Positions 46,950-57,845 of a DNA stretch of 64,000 nucleotides are shown one piece after another. The stretch comes from Scalesia atractyloides. Its lineage: Eukaryota; Streptophyta; Magnoliopsida; Asterales; Asteraceae. Numbering within the stretch: position 1 is the stretch's first letter; each line of letters opens with the position of its first letter. The stretch lies in contig CAMTDV010000027.1 of the NCBI GenBank assembly GCA_947069175.1, positions 40,189,369-40,253,368 on the forward strand. Reading direction: 5' to 3'. Below the pieces are notes generated by a model that saw nothing but the letters and a program-made list of their open reading frames with translations, was not told the origin of the DNA and made no database searches. The translations under genes were made by a program, and so were the position numbers.

Positions 46950-47493
46950 TGTCACGCCCCGCCAAAATTCTGCTCAAAATTTCAACATTCTAGAAGTTTC
47001 CGGGACTATCTTGTCGCATCTAGAGCTGCCCGGAAGGTTCCGGAACAACCCGTATTGTTCCAGCAACATAAGGGCACTATAAGGATAACAATGCAGCCAA
47101 GAAGACTCTAGAAATCGCTGGAAAAAGCTAGTCAAAACAACTAAAATATCAACCATGGAAGTATCTAGATATTGTTATGTAGATTTTTGTTAAGGAATAA
47201 TCTAGATATAGAACTATTTAGATCATATCCAAGTAGTATAAATAGGAGTGTTAGGCATCATTTACACTCACCCCTCATAACTCATTCATAACCCAACTTA
47301 TTGTAAGCTCACTTACTTGTAAACTTTGTTCAAGTAATACATAACCATCTTTGTTGTAGTATTGGACTACAAACTCATTATTGTGTTCACACAAAAGACT
47401 TCCTCTGCGTAAATACAACTCAACTCAGCCAACAAGCTTAACTTAGATCGAGTCTAAGTGCCGAACGAGATTTCAAAAACTAACTCCGTCACA
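46950..47493 (+). mobile_element. Small solo LTR with flanking GTAG, upstream of the CPR5-like gene
   Basis: TGTCACGCCC... to ...CCGTCACA (544 bp), with GTAG on both sides (46946-46949 and 47494-47497). AGTATAAATAGG near 47235 is a good TATA box, followed by a CA-rich leader-like stretch. It lies 60 bp upstream of the first CPR5-like ATG, so it may now be the promoter there. Confidence 0.65.
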
Positions 47494-48499
47494 GTAGACT
47501 CCCATTTTGATTTTTTTTTTGTTTTCTTAACATAGCGTAAGTTCCCCCTTTTGTGATAGCCGCGGCCCACCGTCGCAACCACCAATCAACTACGTCGTCT
47601 CTTCCATCCACCATGACCGTCGACCAAAATCCACCAACACTCCTCAACAAAATGATTAAGAAGACGAACAACAACATACACAAATCCAACACCGACACAA
47701 CTTCTGATCTGTTACAACAACAACCCTCCAATTCAGTTTCATCATCATCATCATCTTATTCTTCATTGCGTTCGAAAGCAAAAGGTGTTCGTCTGTTCAC
47801 TAACCGTAGAAACCCTAGGGTTTTACCGGTTCTGTTTCGGACAAACGGACCAAAAGCGAAGTGGATGCTCTTGCTCTTCCTCTCGGAATGTCTATTGCTG
47901 CTTTTGTTGCCAAGGTTGTTGACTATTTATTCTTACTTTTCTGCTTGAATTTCATTAATCTCTTGTCAGTTGTCAACAGCGAACCATAGCGAGAGGCTAC
48001 CTATAAGCTAAGATAGCGCCCACTATTTTGTGTTTAGCAATAGCAATAAATGGTAGAAAAATAAGAAAAAAATAGTGAAAACTATATTTAAGACACCAAT
48101 TATGTATAAAAGTTCTAAAAATATGCTATCACTAATCAACTAAGTAAATAAAAAGGTGCACTATTCATCACTATAGGGTCTGTAGCGACCTTCAGCTATA
48201 CGCTATTCGCTATAACGGGCGCTACTAGCAGTCAGCACTATTGACAACCTGACTATCGTTACCGATCGGTATTTTTGTAATGAAATCGAACAATTAGAAA
48301 ATGTAGGTTTAGAAATAAAAACCTGTTTTTCAAATATTGTATCTTGAATTTGATGGAACAATTTTTTTATTTTTTACCTTTTTGCATTAGGTGTTGGAGA
48401 AGAAAGATGCAACTGAAGAAAAGATGTCTGTGGATCATCTCTCTGAGGTATTGATTAAACATTGTTATGAAAGTTGTATTTATAATTAGAGAAATTGGT

Positions 48500-48729
48500 G
48501 TGGATTATCCTGCTGAGAACTTTTCTTTTGGTAATTATGGTAACTCTAAGCCCGGAAACTTACGGGATCTATCTGCCATTATCCTGCTAACCAAGGGGAT
48601 TAGGTGCAACTTGTGCTGGGCATGTGGCCTTCAAGAGGTTATGGTAGGAAACCAGTGGAAGCAAAATTTGGACATGAGACCTCTGCTATAGTGGAATCAT
48701 GTGCTTACCACTGCACCACCCCTTGAAGG
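48500..48729 (-). mobile_element. tRNA-derived SINE in intron 2 of the CPR5-like gene
   Basis: On minus, GGGGTGGTGCAGTGGTAAGC is a clear A-box head, followed about 40 bp later by the B-box-like GAGGTCTCATGTCCAAATTT and a unique tail. The head and spacing are as in plant tRNA-derived SINEs. The tail end is approximate. Confidence 0.6.
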
Positions 48730-50081
48730 TTCTGCTGACATGTCGTGTTGGTAAGTTTAGAGGTATAACAGATAATTTTGTGGATTAATGATGGTTTGGT
48801 ATTCTTTTTTTTAAATTTAGAGGAGGCAATATCAAGCTGATTTACGTGTTTTGATTTGGGATATATAAGTTTTAACAACGGATCAAATGGGTAAGTTTTA
48901 AAGCTTGGTTGCAAATGGAGCTATCGAACTGGTCAAAAGTGACTCAAAGCGTATTGAAATGCTTACAGCCTCTCAAAATGGTTTTATTCAGAAACATAGA
49001 TTTGTACTTTCAGAATTTAGTTTTTGTAACCGTATCAAATATTTTAGTTTTTTTTATATGCATTTTTCTAAATGGTTTTATTAAAGATAACACAACCTGA
49101 TTTTACCCGTTTTCATGTAAATGAGTTGAAGTTGTCACATTTATTATCCTAATATACATATGGGTTTTATTCTGATCAAAGATTTTTACTCGCAGATATG
49201 CACTTTGGCGGTTAAAGAATCATTATCCAATGTAAGATTTTCACTTCCGCTATCAAAAAACACTTCTTGATTTTTTACATTGTAATGTACTTCTCGTAAC
49301 ACATTATTGTACTATTCTTATTGAAGATCTTTGGCGACAAATTCAACTGCTTTATAAGCAACTTCGAGAGATCATTTCAGAGCACTTTAATGACACTCAG
49401 AGTAATCAGCGAATCATCGGGAAACAGAGAACGATCATACATTCACGGGGAAAGTAGCTCAATCGATCCTCGTTTAAATATGAAAGAAAACACATCAACT
49501 AATTATTTTCAAGAACAATCAACCATTTTTCGTTTAGATTAAACAAAAAATGGTCAACAGTTGGCATGTGTGCCTCCAAACCAACTGCATTCTGGAGTCG
49601 ATCTCAGCCGTTCATCCATGCTTACCACTTTTGAAAAATCTGTACACGAACAAGCGCGTTCTAACGATCTTAAGGCATTGGAAATCAGTCTTACTATGAA
49701 GAAAATGAGACTTAAAGAGGCACAAATTGCTGTCGATTGTGATTCAAATATTTTGGAGAGATTTAAGTTATATATGGGCGTCTCAAAAGCTAAGTTTAAA
49801 GCCGAAAAGTTTAAAACAAAACTAGAAGACTCGAGACACGCTCAACTGCTTAAAAAGTGTGTTGATTGTCTTGTTGCTGGTTTGCTGATTATGCTGGCGT
49901 GTCTTGCTTATGGAACTTATATTTATTCCCGTCAAAAACTCACTGAAGCTACCGAATCGTGTATGCCGATGGGCATGGATCAAATTTGTTTTTTTTTCAT
50001 CAAATTTATGATATTTAATCATTTGTTAGGATTTACATTTTGGAAGTATCTATTTTAGTGTTTGGCTAAAACTTATTATTA

Positions 50082-50352
50082 AGTGTAAATTACACAGATG
50101 GTCCCTGTGGTTTAACATAAAATGTTGGATTTGGTCCCTAGCTTCTCAAAAGTACACGGATGGTCTGTGTGGTTTGCACTTTGTAACACATTTAGTCCCT
50201 AACTTGGACGTGCTGAAACCTTTAGATTTGTTGGCTGGGGACTAACTGTGTTACAAACTGCAAATCACAGGGAACATCCGTGTATTTTTGAAACACTAGG
50301 GACCAAATCCAATATCTTTGTAAACCACGGGGTTCGTCAGTGTACTTTACTC
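50082..50352. mobile_element. Fold-back MITE in the last intron of the CPR5-like gene
   Basis: Left and right halves are near-perfect inverted repeats of about 115 bp (TTGGATTTGGTCCCTAG on the left, CTAGGGACCAAATCCAA on the right; also TACACGGATG / CATCCGTGTA). No coding region is present. It belongs to the GTCCCTGTGGTTT type of plant hairpin MITEs. Confidence 0.85.
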
Positions 50353-51309
50353 TATTGTTAGTATGTAAATTTTATTCATTTGATGAACCCTTTTTTAACC
50401 TAATTCAAGAGACATTTACTGCATCTCATTTCTCACATATGGTTCTTGGTTACTTTATGTACTAGTTTATTAAATAATCAAAATTTGTCCAACACGCAAA
50501 TAACTGATATTTGATTATTACAATGTAGAACACTAAAAACATATCCAAACACTAACTGGTGTAACTCGTTTTATCATAACTTATTATGATAACGTGAAAT
50601 CACCTTGTAACATTCTTTTAACCCAATTTGAGAGGCTTAGACTACATTTCACAACCTTTTTTGGTCATTTTGTATATTTTTTTAAATAATCAGAATCATC
50701 CAAATAATACAGTAATACTGATTTTCTAATTATCAGAACTTCAAACAGAAAAAGCACATACAAAAACACTCATCTAAACACATTTTTCATCATCTTTTTT
50801 ATTTTCAGGAATCGAGTTCATGGTGGATCCCAAAACCAATGGCGACTTTCAGTTCAGGGTTCCAAATCTTACGGTGTCATGCTCAAGTTACAAGTCGAAT
50901 GCTATTCGGTATATTACTGATTATCGGAATCACATGTCTCCTCATTCAACGCTCTGGAACTGCAAATCAAACAATGCCAGTTACATTCATACTTCTACTA
51001 CTGGGTGTCGGGTGCGGTTTTGCAGGAAAGTTCTGCATAGACACATTGGGAGGAAGTGGGACCCATTGGCTTTTGTTCTGGGAACTTCTTTGTTTGGTTC
51101 ATTTATTTGCAAACGTTTGTACATCAACGTTGTTCACTTTGCTTCATGCGCCGGTTACAACGGTAGACCGGTCAATGAGCCATAAGTTATTTCCGTACTG
51201 GTTCAGGCGAGTGGTGGTTTATGCCACTATGCTGGTGTACCTGCCTTTGCTATGTGGCCTGTCATTTTGCTTCACTCGTGATGGATCGTGTGTCGGAATA
51301 ATTATGTAG

Positions 51310-51726
51310 AAATATAAGGAGGTCTGTGGTGGTCTATTTATGTTTTGTGTTGGTTTTTTGGAATGTTATGTGTAAAAAAATCGTTTATATTATGGTAGGG
51401 TTCATGCTATTGTTTGCTTTTTTTGTGACCGTAACATGCGGTTGTTATATATACAGCTTTATAAGTTTTTGATTATATATTATCTGTCAACAACACTTTC
51501 TAAACTGACCAAGAATTGTTAAAATGCGATTTATTATCTGGACAAAAAGGCTTTAAGATGTACATGGTTTGTGTTAAGGGGAGAATTTTAGCATAGAAGT
51601 ACTTTATTTTTGGGAAGAGAGAATATAAAAATGTAGACGCACATTCTTGGTTAATACAAAGTTTAGTGGAAAAAGAGAGTGGTAGTTTGCGACCGTGTAA
51701 CCGATGTTATGTATCATGGTTACACA
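51310..51726. other. 3' flank of the CPR5-like gene
   Basis: No gene seen. AT-rich sequence leads into the TA microsatellite at 51727-51740. Confidence 0.5.
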
Positions 51727-51740
51727 TATATATATATATA

Positions 51741-52015
51741 GAGAGTATTGTATAATTGGCCTTAACGTACGAGATGAGAATTCCGCTCGTTATAAACCTC
51801 AAAAAGCATAAATCCGTATGTTTTAAAACATCAGGTGTTAGTCATAAAATATGCATGTTATAGCCTAAAATCCTCATGTTATAAAACATCAGGTGTCATT
51901 GGTCATAATATCCGTATGTTATAACTAAACCGTATGTAAATAACTTAAAATCCGCATGTTATATGTTCATCGCGTACGCATCATACGTTAAGGTCAATTG
52001 TACGTTAACTAACCT
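51741..52015. mobile_element. TIR element 2 in (TA)n
   Basis: Ends GAGAGTATTG...GGCCTTAACGTACGA and, reversed, GAGGTTAGTT...GACCTTAACGTATGA form TIRs of about 35 bp. The middle holds several copies of AAATCCGCATGTTATA-type repeats and two AAAACATCAGGTGT blocks. TA tracts flank both ends, and the right one is shared with element 3. Confidence 0.72.
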
Positions 52016-52026
52016 CTATATATATA

Positions 52027-52478
52027 GAGGAGGGTCTAAATGAGAACGCTAAATATCGCGAGAACCGTGAGAACGAATGAAAAAACCACTAGAACTTGGT
52101 TAAAAACAAGTGAAATTCAAAATTTCTTTTTACACTTGTCATTATTATTCGAATACAATTGTAGCAATTTAATTTACACATTTAAATTTATGTGAATTCG
52201 GAAATAAAGAATATTTACACATGTGTAAGTTTGCCATTTACACATGTGTAAATTTGTTATATACACATGTGTAAATTTGTTATATTTATACATGTGTAAA
52301 AAGTCTAACAATAGTGATTTTGAGAGGATAAACGAATTATTTAATGTTGTAATTTCTTTTTTTGATGTTGTATTTTAATTAAAATGGTGATCGTATTAAA
52401 AAAATGGTTTTTATTGGTTTTCTCATTCGTTCTCACGGTTCTCGCAATATTTAGCGTTCTCAAGATAAACACTCCCCC
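52027..52478. mobile_element. TIR element 3 in (TA)n
   Basis: TIRs of about 60 bp are nearly identical over GAGAACGCTAAATAT, GCGAGAACCGTGAGAACG and AATGA. The middle (52213-52300) has four TTTACACATGTGTAAA-like palindromes. (TA)n lies at both ends (52017-52026 and 52479-52495). Non-coding. Confidence 0.8.
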
Positions 52479-52502
52479 ATATATATATATATATATTTAT
52501 AT

Positions 52503-53205
52503 GTAGGGGAAGATTCATTTGAGAAGAAATTTAATGTAAGAAGAAAGAGAAGAAATGGCATAATTGTAAAACATTAAATAGTTTATAACTTCTCTCATTA
52601 ATTATGTTATCTCTCATAAATAAAGCGAAAGACTTTTTCAAATTTGATCAAATCGATCGATCATTTTTGAATATCTTAGGTGGGCCAACCGACGGAGTTG
52701 GGCTGGGCGTCCATGTCACATAACCTTTCTCTAGGCAAGATCCCCATGTCCGCTTTTCGCCGCCCGAAACCTAGAAGTTGGCTTTGCCAACACAACATTA
52801 GGGTCGTCCCCTTCATCCTATGTTAACCCCGGTCCGGGCTGGCTTTTTGGAAAAAAAAAAGAAATTTTATTCTACACATTTCAAAATTTATCCTACACAG
52901 GTCTTACATTTACTGGAATTTACCCTACAAACATGTAAATTTATCCTACACATTTCAAAATTTATCCTACACATACTAAAATTTATCATACACATGTCGA
53001 AAATTGTCCTACACCATAAATTATTTTATCTTGAAAGAGTATATGAAAAAGAATGAGTTACAAGTTTAATGGTGCATTTACCTGTATGCCCTTTTTTTCA
53101 TAATATTAAATACACACATTAAATGAAGTAAATGGAGAATTTCTATTAGTTTAAAAGTTATTCTTTTTATTCTTACAAAATTTTTCTTCTTATTTGAACT
53201 CTAGG
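52503..53205. mobile_element. TIR element 4 adjoining (TA)n
   Basis: The left end TTCATTTGAGAAGAAATTT and the reversed right end TTCAAATAAGAAGAAAAATTT are imperfect TIRs. The middle contains a GC-rich insert (52680-52850) and repeats of ATTTATCCTACACATTTC (52868-53020). The right end lacks a TA tract. It may be a relative of elements 1-3 or an unrelated fold-back element. Confidence 0.5.
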
Positions 53206-53440
53206 GGCAAGATTTAGAGAAAACCATTATAAGTGTGAAATGGTGAGAACGCCCCTCATCCGATGGATCAAAACAACCAATGGATTATATTGGCACGCTG
53301 GCGTTTTCGTAAATAAATCAACTTTCAAACGTGGACGCGCTTCATTAAGGGCAAAAAGGTAAATGTGCATCTACATAACCCATCAAAAACGGGACCGAAA
53401 CATTTATACTTCCTAGAGAAACCCCCCAATTCCAACGAAA

Positions 53441-53665
53441 ATGCGAACCAACAATATTATGGCATCGAACCATCAAACAAGATCCGCATGCAAAAAACAT
53501 AGTGAGTCAACTTCGATTTACATTATGCTAGTTTTATGATGTTTTTGCCCTTTTAATTTACCAATAATTGCAGTTTCTATGGATGTGGAATCCGGAGAGT
53601 CACCTGCTCTAAAACGCCAAAGAACCACCAAGCAACGAAAGAAGGCAACAACAAAACATGGTACA
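53441..53665 (+). CDS. Possible 5' end of a host gene, interrupted by the Tat-type element
   Basis: ATG at 53441 (or 53459, same frame) opens an exon to 53501 with donor GTGAGT. The acceptor TAATTGCAG ends at 53573. The joined frame stays open to the retrotransposon boundary and is basic (ALKRQRTTKQRKK), like a nuclear localisation signal. After the element the frame would run DGYFL then stop, unless it splices at GTTACT. I do not recognise the protein. Evidence is splice phase and codon continuity only, so it could be chance. Confidence 0.35.
53661..53665. repeat. Left target-site duplication GTACA
   Basis: The identical GTACA lies at 63902-63906, right after the 3' LTR. It marks a single insertion event for the 10.2-kb element. 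Confidence 0.93.
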
Positions 53666-54726
53666 TGGAGGGGTATGGTCCCAAAAACTCTGCGCCTGCG
53701 TAAGGAACCATACCCTCAATGACAACATACCACAAGAATAACCTTGCGCGCAATGCGCAACGGTGCGCCTTTCTTGAAACCAGCAGGTTGCCTAAATAAC
53801 CTTACGCGCAACGAGCAACGGTATTTCAATCTTAATACTAGCAGGTCACACAACAAACCTTGCGCATACTGCGCAATGGCAAGTTAGACCTGGAAGCGCA
53901 GGATCCTTGACCCTGCGCGGATCAAACAATCCTCTAGCCTAAAAAGTCCTAAAACCTTGCACAAGGCCAAGACCAACATGAGAGCAACTCATAGTCTTGA
54001 GAAAAGGACTTAATCCCTACAACTTCACGCTGGTCCGAAAGCACTGATAAAGCCACGCGGAAGGGAGAAGCGCAAAAAGGCGTTGACCAAATACAAGGGT
54101 ACAAAGTGGTAGAGCTGTGACCCAATAGCCGCTCGGCAGGTTGTGTCAGACTGCGTCGCATGATGAACAGTAATGCAGAGGACATATTGTATGCAAGGAC
54201 GTACACGTGGCACCAACCAAACTCATGCCAGCGACTATCACACAATCTCCACTATCGGCTGATGACAGGTCCGACAACTTCTATGACACGTGGCTCCACT
54301 CACCATGCGCCAAGCGCACCTCTTGCCAAAGACCATTAATGGTCGATGCAGAGGAGACATAACAGATATCCCTGGTCGTCGGGCCCAGGCCCAAGGCCCA
54401 TTAGCCCATCTCCTACACACCTATCTTCGGCTATAAAATAAGTATTAGACCACAAGGTAAACCACTTACGATCATACGCTATCACTAATTACTTGCTACT
54501 TGTCTATTACTTGCAATCCTAAATACTTATTCTCACGCCGGAGTGTGGTCATGCAGAAAACCCTCCCCCTTTCTCTCGTGACGAGGCTAATGGCGTTTCT
54601 AGTTTTGCAGAAAGCTTGAAGTGAGATCACCTAGAAGAACAAACGAGAGATAACCTTTTATGCAGATACGTTGAGTTGTAACTAAGATATCTCTGGATAC
54701 CTCTCATTTCAGTCAGTGTTTCTTCA
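53666..54726 (+). repeat. 5' LTR of the Tat-type element
   Basis: TGGAGGGGTATGG... to ...TTTCTTCA, 1061 bp. TATA box CTATAAAATA at 54431-54440. The start contains three repeats of about 60 bp built on AACCTTGCGCGCAA and GCGCAA words. It is homologous to 62861-63901 and to the solo LTR at 35467. Confidence 0.94.
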
Positions 54727-54739
54727 TTGGCGCCATCTG
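54727..54739 (+). other. Primer binding site of the Tat-type element
   Basis: TTGGCGCCATCTG directly follows the LTR. TGGCGCC-type primer sites are usual in plant Tat/Athila elements. I do not assign the tRNA. Confidence 0.75.
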
Positions 54740-54798
54740 ATTTTTTACTCACTCTTGCATCCATTTCTCGTTCGTTTTTTCTCAAACCTCACTTTTAA

Positions 54799-56457
54799 AT
54801 GGCTGATTTCCCATCAAACACACCACGAGGTCCTTGGGCTGAGGGCAAGAACTCAGTTCTTGCCCCTTGACTCGACGGACAAGTGGAAGAAGGTTCTTCC
54901 TGAAACGCCGGTGTTCACCACGACTCAGGATGTGTGAACATCCCGGTAACTCCCGGAGTTCAAGCGGAAACTCCCTGTGTACAAATCACATCTATTTTAC
55001 CTCCGGGTGAAAATCCGATGTCTTGGTACATCAAATCTCAAACGACCCTGAATGTCGTCTATGCGCAACTCTGTGTGCAAACAAATGCATCCGCTGCGCC
55101 GGCGCAGCCACCCACTACTCACGTGCATGCTTCGCCTGCACCACGAGTACTCAGTTATGATTCGCCAGCCGGAGCGAGTTTTCCATCACACCTCCGTACC
55201 AGGGAAACGGAGTATTCTCAATCGCTGCAAAATATGAGTCTTACACTCATAGGTGAACGTCCATCCACTCACGGCTAGGCCCGTATCTTGTAGTGGGGCG
55301 GGACACCCAACGTGAGAAAGATAGAACATATGGCGAGGGTGACAACGCAAGTGTGTTTCACCGGCTACCCAAAGATTATGCTGCTTACAAGTCTGCACCA
55401 CGGGTTGTATACAACCCGGAGGCGGAGTACAATTACAACCTGATCTACAGGTCGGCTAAAGCAGCCGAACACTCAAAGGTTATAAAGGAGATCACGCTCG
55501 CTCCAATGCAGCGCACGAAACTACCCTCCAATGTTGGTAAGTATAATGGGTTGACAGACCCAGACGACCACATGCCCTTGTTCACAGGCGCAGGTCTCAT
55601 CGGAGGTTGGACACTACCCATGTGGTGTCACCTTTTTGTACAAACTCTTACAGGCGCTGCGCGCCTATGGTGTGACAACTTACCCACGGGTAAGCTTACA
55701 TCATGGAACGATCTCAAAATAAGTTCTTGACACACTTCAGCCAACAAAGGTGGTACATCAGAGATTCCTCTGATGTCATAAAAATATGGCGGCGTGATGA
55801 TGAAAGTCTGGAAGATTTCATCACCAGCTACAATAAAGAGGTGTTGGAAATTGGCGATGTGTACGAAGACTTGATTCGCGCACAATTCAAATACGCTATC
55901 CGCTGCGACGAGATGATAAAAGTCTTGTCGGGAACTACTGGCCTCCTAAAACGCGGGGAGAACTAATGGCGGCAGCAAAGGTGTACGCGCAGACGGAGCG
56001 CAACCTAACCTCCAGCAGACCTCCCTACCCCAATACCGTCCGCAAGACATGAGTAGGAGTTTTGCGAAGAAGAATAAGAAAAGTTGGAGGGAATCCAACC
56101 AAAGCCCCTCCTACTCACCAGTTGACGCTCCCACGACAATAAATAAGATCGCTACTCAAAGAGCAATTAAGCATGATAATCGCGATCGTCAGTGGACGCC
56201 ACTGACGAAGACTCGGCGGAGGTGCTCAGCACAGAAGATCACCAGTTCAAACAACCACCGCCGATGCGCAACAAAAAAGGTCAAGACCTTAACCTTTTTT
56301 GCGATTATCACAAAGATACAGGGCATGCAACCGACAACTGCATCTCCTTGCGCACGGAGATCGAAAAGGCACTGAAAAGTGGGAAGCTCAACCACTTACT
56401 TCAAAACGTGCGCAAGCAGGCTGCGCCAGATTACTCGTGGCGAAGAAGGCCCGAGTA
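54799..56457 (+). pseudogene. Tat-type gag
   Basis: Starts MADFPSNTPRGPW and stops within 25 codons. Other frames carry the rest. 54934-55275 is a Pro/Ala-rich N-terminal region. 55293-55963 (two frames) is the Retrotrans_gag core (LPSNVGKYNGLTDPDDH, FLTHFSQQRWY, DDESLEDFITSYNKE). 56192-56455 has the CDYHKDTGHATDNC knuckle. Frame changes occur near 55280, 55720 and 55965. Confidence 0.82.
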
Positions 56458-56559
56458 AAAAGAAGATGAAAGAATTTGTTCATATGATACAAGGTGGCCC
56501 ATCGCGCAAGCGCGGCCATCAGAAGAGTTGTACGCCACACTAGCGTGAACAACATGTCA

Positions 56560-57225
56560 TTTTCCCCATAGTTCCCAGGGGCCCACAAGAGGAACATCCG
56601 GTCGTGATAACTGGCATCTTTGGCCATTATCACACCGACTATATGTTCATAGACTTGGGATGCTCTATTGACATTATATATGAACAATGCCTTGGACCCG
56701 GAGGACAAGGCGCGCTTGGAGCCGGTCGATTTCCCACTAAATGGTTTCTACAACGAAGCCCTCTTTCCTCTAGGTCAGATCTCATTCCCGGTAACTCTTT
56801 CCGATGGGTGACACTCACGCACGGTCTTAGTCAACTTCATGGTCATGCCAGCAACATCGCGCCATGACGTGTTGCTAGGCCGTCGCGCCCAAAAAGGGTT
56901 CAACATAATCACCTCCACTCCTCATGCTGCCTGCGGTTTTCCAACAGAAACCGGGGTGGCCATCATGTATTCGAGGAAGGAGATCATGTCCATCGACGAG
57001 GAACCACCAGTGAAGGTACCAAAGTCGTCATCCAATGGCGAGCCGGAGAAAGGGGTACTCAACAACAAGTACCCGAAACAAACGGTGTTGCTAGGACCCG
57101 CCATGACCCCCACTAAAACAATTTCTATTCCGCAATGTAGATATTTTCGCTTGGTCGCCAGCGGATATGACAGGGGTACCAAGGGAAATTGTAGAGCACA
57201 CGCTACACACATTCCCTTCAGTTGA
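56560..57225 (+). pseudogene. Tat-type protease region
   Basis: The protease motif is FIDLGCSIDIIYE near 56650, where the family has a DTG-type active site, so the catalytic triad is broken. RHDVLLGR, then HAACGFPTETGVA and YSRKE follow in the frame 56839-57222, which then runs into the RT region through a frame change near 57165. Confidence 0.75.
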
Positions 57226-57835
57226 GACTATCGTTCAAAAGAAGCGTAATTTTGGTCCTGAAAAAACTCGCGCAATGAAAGAGCAAGTTTCAGAGCTCCT
57301 CCAAGCTGGCATCATCAGAAAAGTACGTTATCAGACATGGGTAGCCAATCCAGTCATGATCCAGAAGCACAATGGCGGTTGGCGCATGTGCGTCGATTTC
57401 AAAGATCTGAACAAAGCATGTCCCAAAGACTGCTACTCTTTACCCAAAATCGACAAAAAGGTGGACTCCCTCGCTTCATTTAGGTGGAAATGCTTTCTTA
57501 ACTGCTACAAAGGCTACCACCAGATACAAATGAAGAAAGAGGACGAAGACAAAACCGCATTCCACACTGACAAGGGAATCTTTTGCTACACAAAGATGCC
57601 CTTCGCATTGCGCACCGCAGGAGCCACCTACCAGCGATTGATGGACCATCTCTTCGGAGACGACATTAGCAAAACCGTAGAAGTGTACATTGATGACCTA
57701 GTCATCATGAGCTCAGATGAGGAGAAGATGCTGACAAATGTTCAGAAAACGTTTGCATCCTTGCGCAAGGCCAATCTGAAGCTGAACCCCGGGAAGTGCT
57801 CGTTCGGAATGGAAGAAGGAAAGTTTTGGAATTAA
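57167..57835 (+). CDS. Tat-type reverse transcriptase (partial, degenerate element)
   Basis: A 222-residue open piece with RT motifs in order: ANPVMIQKHNGGWRMCVDF, DLNKACPKDCYSLPKID, GYHQIQMKKEDEDKTAF, MPFALRTAGATYQRLMD and the active site YIDD at 57687-57698. The frame stops at 57833. The rest of the thumb and all of RNase H are missing: the next readable sequence is the pre-integrase linker. It is not expected to work alone. Confidence 0.87.
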   Translation: MTGVPREIVEHTLHTFPSVETIVQKKRNFGPEKTRAMKEQVSELLQAGIIRKVRYQTWVANPVMIQKHNGGWRMCVDFKDLNKACPKDCYSLPKIDKKVDSLASFRWKCFLNCYKGYHQIQMKKEDEDKTAFHTDKGIFCYTKMPFALRTAGATYQRLMDHLFGDDISKTVEVYIDDLVIMSSDEEKMLTNVQKTFASLRKANLKLNPGKCSFGMEEGKFWN

Positions 57836-57845
57836 TCCTTCCTGG

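Larger units (their letters stand above)
47553..51309 (+). pseudogene. CPR5: CPR5-like gene with disabling lesions
   Basis: Exon pieces match plant CPR5, a multi-pass nuclear-envelope/nuclear-pore protein that represses immunity and controls growth. They are 47553-47914 (Ser-rich N-terminus to ALALPLGMSIAAFVAK), 48391-48447, 49196-49231, 49327 to about 49960 (IFGDKF, LACVPPNQ, AEKFKTKLED, first TM helix) and 50809-51309 (SSSWWIPKP, KFCIDTLGG, LFPYWFRRVVVY, four TM-like helices). Lesions: the first exon needs a frame change between about 47819 and 47855. A TAA at 49540-49542 interrupts exon 4 in frame. The donor after exon 4 cannot be matched in phase to the exon 5 acceptor. The last about 15 residues leave the family sequence, as if frameshifted near 51268. 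Alternatives are assembly errors or unusual splicing, but several faults favour a pseudogene. Intron 2 holds a SINE and the last intron a MITE. Confidence 0.8.
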
